A stretch of DNA of 64,000 nt, from assembly GCA_000149265.1 (NCBI GenBank), contig CH003444.1:647194-711193 (forward strand), in the 5' to 3' direction. Position numbers and translations under genes: made by a program. This document shows, in pieces, positions 31,226 through 64,000 of the stretch (position 1 is the stretch's first letter; every line of letters starts with the position of its first letter). Source of the DNA: Ciona savignyi. Its lineage: Eukaryota > Chordata > Ascidiacea > Phlebobranchia > Cionidae. The notes under the pieces are model-generated. The model worked only from the letters and a program-made list of their open reading frames with translations. It had not been told where the DNA came from and searched no databases.

Positions 31226-31350
31226 TTCCCACAGTAATAGCTCCAGTAACCTGACAGTGGGTGTAACGTAATCTGACATTTGCCTGTGCGTTAACGTCCC
31301 TTGCATTTCCCATTTACAGGGATAAACATGGTTATCCTATCTTATCCTAA
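31226..31350 (+). repeat. SINE 3' half
   Basis: AGTAATAGCTCCAGTAACCTGAC, TTTCCCATTTACAGGGATAAAC and ATCCTATCTTATCC correspond to the 3' half and tail of the SINE. No head is present. Confidence 0.7.
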
Positions 31351-32693
31351 CCAGTTTTCATCTTACAACCTTTATGCTGAAAGGGATAACCTATCAAGCT
31401 ATTTGGCTGGATGAAAGATATAGTAGTTTGTTACACATCTCTGTTAATGTCACTGATGGTGTCATAATAAATTTTCGCATTAAGTAAAAAGATGTATTTT
31501 AACAATGACAGAAAATGTTTGATAGATAACAAATGGGCTACTGCTTCCACTCAACTTTCTTTTCACATTCCTGTCCGGCAATATGTTTTGCAAATTTTGT
31601 GGTGGTCTTATCTCTGGAAAGTTTAATATTTATGCCAAAGATGTTGGATCAACTAATTTTTTCACCTTCTATTAGACATGTTTACATATGTTGAATACCG
31701 GTACTTAGTGATCATGGGACTGTCTTTCTGCTCAAAACCTACATTTTACATTGGCATTTAATATAGCTTTACAGTCCCGGAACTCTTAAAATTTATTATA
31801 AGACTTCTTCCAGAACATCAGCCTTGTCACGTTTCAATGCCCTCGTTATTATTGCTATGCACACAAATCTAAAGTTGCCATATTTATCGAAATTTGTTTG
31901 GTCAAATTTGAGTTATAGGCATAAAACATGGCTTGTGGGCTCCAACTGTACACATAGTGGCGAGTGTTACATGTCTGTCATGTGATCAGCTCCAAACTTG
32001 CGCGAGGCGCTAATTCAAAAACACATGAATGAAGTTTGTTATTATTTAAAATCCTTGCATAATGTCACACTGTTAACATAAGACTTCATAATAGCATTTG
32101 TTTATTATATGAACTGTTTATAAATGTATAATTTTAATCTTAAAACAAACGAATAGCCAGCCAATAGCGAATTGACAGGTTTGGGTATTAACAGTTTCAG
32201 ATTAGAAACAAGTTGACTAGACTTACTAAAAAACAATCCTGTTTTGACTATAGCTCAATCCTACCACTGAATAATTTTAAGTCATTTTACCAGTTTAATA
32301 AGTTACATGCGTTTCGGTAACTTAATTGTTTAACTTCTATTTGAACCTTTATCTGTTCATTGAAATATTGAAACTTGAAAGTATTCTAAATATGCATAGA
32401 GAACCGATAAAAAACTTGTAAAAAAAAGTAATTTATTAGCTCAGCTGGACTATGAAAATTTTTCTTGTAAACTTTATTAGAAAACATTGCAGTAACAATA
32501 GTAACTTAGTTAGTTTAGTTACTTTCAGGTATATATCATATTGATGCAATACAGATTTACAGGTGAAGTTGAATGGTTGATTTTTACAGTTACTTAGGAA
32601 ATCTTAAGAGTAATTTTTTGTAAATGGCACATGACTAAACAGCAAACCTCATACTAAATGGGCGTTTTCGTAATACTTGCTATACCAACAGGC

Positions 32694-35600
32694 ATGACGG
32701 CTTCCTTGCAGAGAGGAATTTGTTTAAAGTAACATTTGTTTAAGCTAACTGCAACCTTAACCACAACAATAAAAATTTTATTACTGTGCAATGGATCACA
32801 TCTGGTACAATGTGTTTAGTATTGTACAATGGATCACATGACTGGTACAATGTACATCATGATGGTGCAATTTGCAACCAAAAAACTATAGCATTGTTCA
32901 GGCACTAATTAAACACAGTTGTAAGCAATTTTTATAAATTTAAATCATTCTTAAAGTTCAAATGTGATCCATTTGTGCATAATGAAAAAAAAAACTCGTC
33001 TTAATTTTTCTTTAACCTTCTTACCCTTTAAGATTAGTTTAATGTCCAAACTTGTTTTTAAATTCTTTGTTAAGCACCCCACGAGTAATAAAATTTCCAG
33101 ATTCATTTAACAAACACATTGATCTTAGGCAAGGCAAAATGCTCGATTGCTGCACAGGTCTACTGTTGTGAGTAGCGGCGCCATTTTCAATCATGTTGAC
33201 ACACCAGAAAACAATGCCAACACCCCTTTTGATTTTACAAAGGAAAATTATGAAGTAAGCAGTCTGAGCATGTTAATCAAATATCTATAAGCCTAATTAA
33301 CATGTCCCATGTGTAACAGTGAGCAGAGGTTTACATAATTTTGTGTGGGTTAAACTTAAATAATTTCACAGAGAATTGAGGCGATAAAAGCGAATTATCC
33401 TGAAGGCCACAAAGTTGCATCTGTTATGCCAATCTTAGATTTGGCGCAACGTCAACATGGATGGCTTCCGATATCTGCTATGAACAAAGTGGCCGAGTTG
33501 TTGGATGTTCCGCCCATGAGGGTTTATGAAGTTGCCACTTTCTACACCATGTATAATAGGTGAATTGTTTTCTCCCCTACAACCGAGTGTCTTTTTTTTT
33601 AATAAAAGGGTGCCAATTAATCAAGTGCCTGTATATTTGTAAAGTAAGATATTTACACATGTTACAATGCACACTTTGCAATATTTCTGTGGATGAATAG
33701 GGTACTTAATGTGTGTTCCTCTATTTATTTTGGTCTTTTGTATGTATTTCCCTCAAGAATTAAAGTAATATTATTTAATCACCAAACGGTAATATCTTTT
33801 AAAACCTGAAGGTGTTTCTGCAGCATTCTTATGAATGTTCTAGTTATATATGACAGCTGTCAACAGAGATAAACAGTATACCATGATGTAAGCTGACTCT
33901 AGGTCATTGAAGTCAACAACAGTAAAAAATGGTACAAACAGCAATTTAGTAATTTTCATGCCCACAAGGCTAATATACAATGTTTTAAGTCTTTATAAAA
34001 TTTGCCCCGGTACTGTCTATGTTATTAAATAACAATTTGGTTTCCATCTGTCGTAATTTGAATTGAGTTCTTTCTGTCATTTAATCATGTTCAAGAATAA
34101 ACTATTTGTAATTTTTCTACCAGAAACCCAGTTGGAAAATACCACTTACAGCTTTGTACCACCACCCCATGCATGCTGTGTGGTTCAGATAACATTCTAG
34201 AAGTAATTCAGAAGAAGTTGGGCATCAAAGTTGGCGAAACCACCAAGGATGGATTGTTCACTTTAGTTGAGGCAGAATGTTTGGGCGCTTGTGTCAATGC
34301 ACCTATGATACAGATAAATGACATGTATTATGTAAGTCAGTAGATGTAAATGTGCTGTTGTTAAAGGTGGAATAGTGCAATTGGGTAATTTTAAACCAGT
34401 GTAATTACAGTCATTTTTTAATCAAAATTTTAGTTTAAAAAGAAATTGAATCCAAATAAATCCCATGACAAGCCTTGAATAACATTTAGTATTTCGAAAA
34501 AATTTACTTCTCTTGAGTATTTGAAATTTAAGTATAATATGTCTATATGACCCAGTGCTGTTTAAATTTAATTGGTTTTCTGGATAAAATTTGAAACAAA
34601 ACATAGACTATTTTAGTATAAATTGAGGATGCAGAAATCCACTTCAGTTTAACAAATGTTAAAAAACAGTCTTTGGTTCAGTTAAAAGAAACTCGGTTGG
34701 CAAAGTGAAGGTTGTAAGGTTTCCACCTTTGGTATAATTTGTCTTGCTAATGCCATGCTATTTTGTAGTGGAGGAGCCAATTTATTAGGTTCATTGATTC
34801 ACATTCATTTCTGTTAATTTTGTAGTTAAAAAATGTAATTTATTATTTAATAGGAAGATTTAAAAGCCTCTGACATGGAAGAGATATTAAATGACCTTAT
34901 CAATGGAAAGGAACCTAAACCGGGACCAAGGTAATCAATCTACCTATAAAAGCATTGAATTTAAATTTCAACTTTTCACAGAATAAGTTTTATTTAAAAT
35001 GTTTAACACATTTTAATAACACCCATAAAATAATTCCAGTAATTATTGCACTCTGCATGCAAAAGTACAGAAAACTTTATTTAGAGTGGAATTAACAGCT
35101 TTAATTTTCTGTTTAACCCTGATTCTGCCAGTCTGCTCATCATGTTGTTACATTAAGCTACAGTAACGGTAAATAAATTATAAAAAAAACATTCAGTAGT
35201 ATTAAAAACAAATATTCTGGAATATTCAGGTATTTTTTGTAAATCGGTTGTGAGTAACCTTGTTTACCATAGAAACTTTATTGTGCACCAGGTGTTCACA
35301 GTCTTCTATCTAGAGACCATCATTTTTTATTAAATTACTTTATAAGGATAAATAACTGGATATTTTGTTTTATAATAAAACAAGGATACACATGTAATCA
35401 TAGGAGGATTGTTATATTAGATCTAAGCTATTCCAGTGCCTTGTATACTATAAATAAAATAAGAAATTTTTTTTTTATACCCATGGATGTTTCCACTGTT
35501 TGGCTTATCTCACTTAATTGTTGCCTTGACCAAGAACACAACTGACTTAGCCAGATACATTGGTTTAGTTATTATTTAATAAATCTGCTGGGTTCAAGCA

Positions 35601-35845
35601 ATGTTGTGCTATGACATGCACACTCTGCATAATGTCCAAGAAAACAAATGATTATGAAGAACTGGTTTCAATTCAACAACCTTTCGGCTGATGGTACAGT
35701 ATGATATCAAAAAGCTAAACCACTAGGAAATAATTTCCCTAAATATTCCAGAAGCGGAAGATTTGCTTGCGAACCACTTGGTGGCCTCACATCACTCATC
35801 GAGCCTCCAACTGGTCCAGGATTCGGAGTTCGGGATGATCTATGA
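32694..35845 (+). CDS. NDUFV2: NADH:ubiquinone oxidoreductase 24-kDa subunit (NDUFV2), 6 exons
   Basis: A mitochondrial matrix-arm subunit of respiratory complex I that binds the N1a [2Fe-2S] cluster. Exons: 32694-32728 (inferred), 33134-33254, 33372-33559, 34124-34331, 34854-34930, 35752-35845 (stop). Phases agree and give 240 residues, against 249 in human. The N-terminus starts [20 protein letters not shown], rich in Arg, Lys and hydroxylated residues and free of acidic ones: a good mitochondrial presequence. [32 protein letters not shown] and [13 protein letters not shown] are near-identical to the family. The cluster cysteines are in CTTTPC and ECLGAC. An AG lies two bases before the ATG, possibly a trans-splice site. 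Exon 2 has competing acceptors at 33128 and 33133; only the latter keeps the inferred exon 1 in frame. AATAAA is at 35928. Confidence 0.93.
32786..32852 (+). repeat. Local tandem repeat, two units of about 38 bp
   Basis: Two close units share CAATGGATCACAT and CTGGTACAATGT, followed by a weaker third echo (GATGGTGCAAT). It lies just downstream of the probable first NDUFV2 exon, in its first intron. Confidence 0.5.
35577..35715 (-). repeat. Degenerate SINE fragment in last NDUFV2 intron
   Basis: ATAAATCTGCTGGGTTCAAGCAATG, GTCCAAGAAAAC and GAACTGGTTTC...CAACCTTTCGGCTGATGG follow the order of the minus-strand SINE (ATTAATCCGCTGGGTTCAGGCAATGTCC through the inverted head). It is heavily diverged. 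Confidence 0.5.
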
Positions 35846-35927
35846 CTTTACACTTCGATAGGGACATTAATATGTCTTAGTCGTGCTTTTTCTTACAACA
35901 AATTCCTTTTTAGTGCTTGAATGGTGT

Positions 35928-35933
35928 AATAAA
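35928..35933 (+). promoter_or_regulatory. Polyadenylation signal of NDUFV2
   Basis: AATAAA lies 83 bases after the NDUFV2 stop codon, at the expected distance, and is followed by a T-rich stretch. Confidence 0.6.
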
Positions 35934-38451
35934 CATATTTATGACTAAATTTTTGTTTTTGTGGCAGATAATTTGCAATCTTTTCCACTAGAGGTTGCAG
36001 TTGTTATTGATTTATCTCTATCTTAATTAAAAAAACAGTTCATGGGTTCGTAACTTGGCTCGGTAAAAAAACAAAAAAAAACAAGTGTGGCCAAATGTTT
36101 AATGCTACTAATACATTTACCAAATTCTATACAAAATCGGGTTTGGTGATGAGCCCATGACGGACTTAGCCTTGTTAAAAATGCAATTATCGTTAAAAAT
36201 GTAAAAAAACTAAATTGCTATTTATATCTTGGTAGTTGATTTGCGAAAGTTATAACAGATAGATGTATACAAGACTAAAAAGGGTGGTTGCGAGTAAGGG
36301 TGACACTTCTGCTGGGTCTCGGATTCTGTAAACCTAAGCTACTTTCTCTTGTGTTAAACCCCAATTAGTGTAGGAAATCTTATTTTAAAGTTGCCTGTTT
36401 TCTTTATGCATAAAGTGGACAACCACGAGTTCATTATGTACGCACTGCCAATATAAATCCGTTGACCTAGTTAGGTACAACGGTTCGGTGGAAATGGACA
36501 TTGTCGAACAAATACAACTGGGTCAGACATACAATTTTCGGTATGTAATACGACTGTCAAAGTATTTTTCTGGCAGTACGAAATTATTATTCGGTACAAA
36601 TTTAGACATACTATTCAAACGCTAATTTGGTTTTTAAATGCGCAAGCGTGTTCTGTACGCTCAAAAACCATGTGCACTTATTAAGGAGAATCGCAAAATT
36701 TTCCATGCGTGACTTTTCTAAGCGAGAGAAAATGTGTAAAGAAAAACGCGTAGAATGAGAGATATTCGCGAGAAGCGAGTCTAGCCGGTTAAATGCAGCG
36801 TAATTGACGAGTTAAGAAGAAGAACAGGGAAAACGATAAGAAACAAGTTTGAGAGAGATTAGCTTTCGTTTGATGCTCTTGAGGCAGAAAATGTTATGTT
36901 TCTTTATTTTAGAAATGGCGTGCTCGTTCGGGTCAGTCTCATCCGGAGAGATATCTCGACGAGCGCGCAATTTGATTGGCTGGCGGTTTCACTCCGTTCG
37001 TTCATGATATTACACAAGGCAAAATGGGCACAAATTTGTACGCAAAGCGTTTGATCAAAGTCAACTTATTCAATGTAAGGTTTTTGTGGCCCGTCCCTTG
37101 GTCAGGTAAACGCGGTGTATCACAAGCAGTGTAATGAATATAATATTGTCAGGGTTGTTTAGAAGTATTAGTCGAATGTTAGCTTTTATATCATTGGGGT
37201 GCCGCGGCAGTTTTAAAGGTACACGCTGTGTGTGATTTCGTGTTTTTGCGCTTCGGTCTGTTCAGGCAGTCTGGCGTCATTGTTCTCTTTCGTAATTATG
37301 TCCGCCATCTTGCTTCTTTAATGCGTGGTGTATAAATTGAAAATGTACTTCTGCATCAAAATTATACCAATTCGTAGCTTATTTCGGTTTAGTTTCGTCG
37401 TTTTTACCGCTTAAATGACGTATTCGTTTCGCCATTATAGGTGTAGTTCTCTTTATCTTCACTAAATTTATATGTTAATTTTTTATAAAATTACTGTTTT
37501 AAATACCAGTAGTGTGTGTTAAGCATTACAAAATGTTAAACTTGCCTCACCAACAGTAGTATACATCTTTTATGTGTAGTTGTTTAGTTTTTAGGCACTG
37601 GTTTGTATGGTGCCACTGACCATTTTTATAACTGTTTAGTATCCAACTAAGTAACTAAATGTTTTTTATAAGATAGTGGGTTTTGTTTAGTTGAAAAAGA
37701 AAGCTTTTGTTTGTAGGATTAATAGTCTGTAACGTAGTGTTGATTGCCCCAATGTTTAAACCTAAATTCTGATAGTTAACAAGTGGTAGGTCTCCAGTAC
37801 CTCAAATATTAGCATTTAGACTTTTTTTTTTGTGGTATTAAATAAAGTTAACCACATGTAAGACGCATTGAAGTTGTTCACTAACAACTGTGTTATTTTG
37901 TACAATAACTACTCCATTTTTATGGGTGGTATAATTTCATAATAGGTTGCTAACAATAAGGATATAAAGATTATTGGTATACTTTTTTGGTTAAAAGTTA
38001 TTTTATTTTTCCAATTTCTACATGTATATAGTTATATACTACTGGTATATCTACAGGGTACAATCTATGAAGTTTATAATTAACCCAAATCATTAGAAAC
38101 AGCGTACGGCATGAAAATTGTTTAGTGATTGTTGCTGTTTAATTCATTTTACTTGATACTTTATCCAAAATCACATTGTATTTTGCCTAAGCATTCTAGA
38201 AAAATTGCTAATTGGGTAAAGAATCTTGTAGATAATAAATCATGTATGGATTTATCTCTAAATCGTTATAATTTATCCATGTGGTTGTGTAAATCATTTC
38301 CTACAGGTGCATTCCAAGTGAATTGTTGTTTCAGTGAAATCTCAGCAGATACTGGCTGTAGTTATTTAGATAAAATGCCAGTTAGTGTAAAATGCTCAAA
38401 CCAATATTTTAAATATTAGGAAATTTGAAGTGATTTTGCCTGTGCTGGGAA
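35934..38451 (+). other. Intergenic region and probable 5' leader of the CHD gene
   Basis: No coding exon can be supported. From about 36640 to 37330 the sequence is richer in CpG than its surroundings, which suits a promoter. Past 37440 it is AT-rich. Possible acceptors occur at 38307 and 38332 upstream of the CHD start. The frame of the CHD start codon has a stop at 38431-38433, so coding does not extend upstream within the same exon. A small open stretch at 36494-36541 ends at a donor-like GTATGT but matches nothing I know. Confidence 0.5.
37311..37325 (+). promoter_or_regulatory. YY1-type motif in the CpG-richer region upstream of CHD gene
   Basis: TCCGCCATCTTGCTT contains GCCATCTTG, the YY1 consensus that in animals often sits close to transcription starts. 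Position and context suggest the CHD promoter or first untranslated exon. This is inference from the motif only. Confidence 0.35.
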
Positions 38452-63699
<25,248 letters not shown>

Positions 63700-64000
63700 G
63701 TAAGGATCCTGAATAAGACATTCATTTTGCATCGGTGCATATTTAACCTTTCTCTGCTACAAATCAACATTGGAAATAAGTTGAGGGTGCCAAGGCTAAA
63801 AAGTGTAACCCTCCCAATCCCTTACATGTACCTTAATCATCACCAGGGACATGTTTGTGTAATAATATGGCAAGTACAAAAGTCCAAAGCGTAGGTCAAT
63901 CCAAGTCGGAAGTTCCATTTTTACTCAAGGCCCTATTTTTCCAGTCTGTACTTACAGCATAGTTTGTAGTGCAATTAGTAATCGGCAAACGACTTAACTG

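Larger units (their letters stand above)
25889..32693. other. Intergenic region rich in SINEs
   Basis: There is no convincing gene between the RRP12 stop and the NDUFV2 start. The region holds at least five SINE copies or fragments on both strands, a 571-bp assembly gap, a short (AT)n run near 28764-28778, and AT-rich unique sequence. A GC-richer passage at 31010-31215 with repeated CCCGC motifs and a stretch at 29776-30030 ending in (AAACT)n may be further repeats that I cannot name. Confidence 0.6.

Noticed and set aside
36494-36541. Small ATG-led stretch MDIVEQIQLGQTYNF ending at a donor-like site
   Set aside because: No acceptor partner in phase with the CHD exon could be shown, as a stop precedes that ATG; left as unexplained.
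38129-38419. 96-codon open frame before the CHD start
   Set aside because: It lies in AT-rich sequence with no recognisable protein similarity and no coding character; probably leader or intergenic DNA.

Overview
This is eukaryotic nuclear DNA: AT-rich, with many short exons bounded by GT/AG splice sites, tRNA-derived SINEs and small DNA transposons. The protein sequences are animal. They fit a tunicate of the Ciona type: compact introns, and AG splice acceptors sitting just upstream of several start codons with no visible partner exon, as expected for spliced-leader trans-splicing. The species assignment is an inference. There are two assembly gaps, at 16515-16614 and 27458-28028.

Layout. 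All recognised genes lie on the + strand. (1) 51-9379: PARG, poly(ADP-ribose) glycohydrolase, 14 exons. One intron carries a 9-bp-TSD MITE and another carries a hAT-like element with a second hAT-like element nested inside it. (2) 9856-14432: a complete eight-exon type II membrane glycosyltransferase of family GT31 (beta-1,3-galactosyl/GlcNAc-transferase type). (3) 16403-16474: a degenerate tRNA-Asp-like sequence next to the first gap. (4) 16616-21919: a second copy of the GT31 locus with seven of its eight exons; the first exon would fall in the gap. The repeated block ends about 40 bp before the splice acceptor of the next gene. (5) 21985-25888: RRP12, an intronless ribosome-biogenesis HEAT-repeat gene with one apparent extra base. 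(6) 25889-32693: intergenic DNA rich in SINEs. (7) 32694-35845: NDUFV2, the 24-kDa subunit of respiratory complex I, six exons. (8) 35846-38451: intergenic DNA with a GC-richer, probably promoter-bearing stretch. (9) 38452 to beyond the window end: a CHD7/8/9 (Kismet-type) chromodomain helicase, 47 exons visible. One of its introns holds an array of about 68 copies of a 28-bp minisatellite that runs directly into the 3' splice site.

The genes are ordinary housekeeping or chromatin genes and I see no sign that they form one system. PARG and the CHD protein both act in chromatin and DNA-damage contexts and RRP12 acts in the nucleolus, but their adjacency need not mean anything. I found no endogenous retrovirus, LTR element, CRISPR array or toxin gene. 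The most interesting material is structural: the GT31 duplication with a filled/empty transposon site, the nested hAT elements, a 32-bp palindrome flanked by a 9-bp direct repeat, and the minisatellite that supplies a splice acceptor.

Exon boundaries were worked out by hand from reading frame, splice consensus and recalled family sequence. In each multi-exon gene the codon phases were checked from exon to exon and agree.
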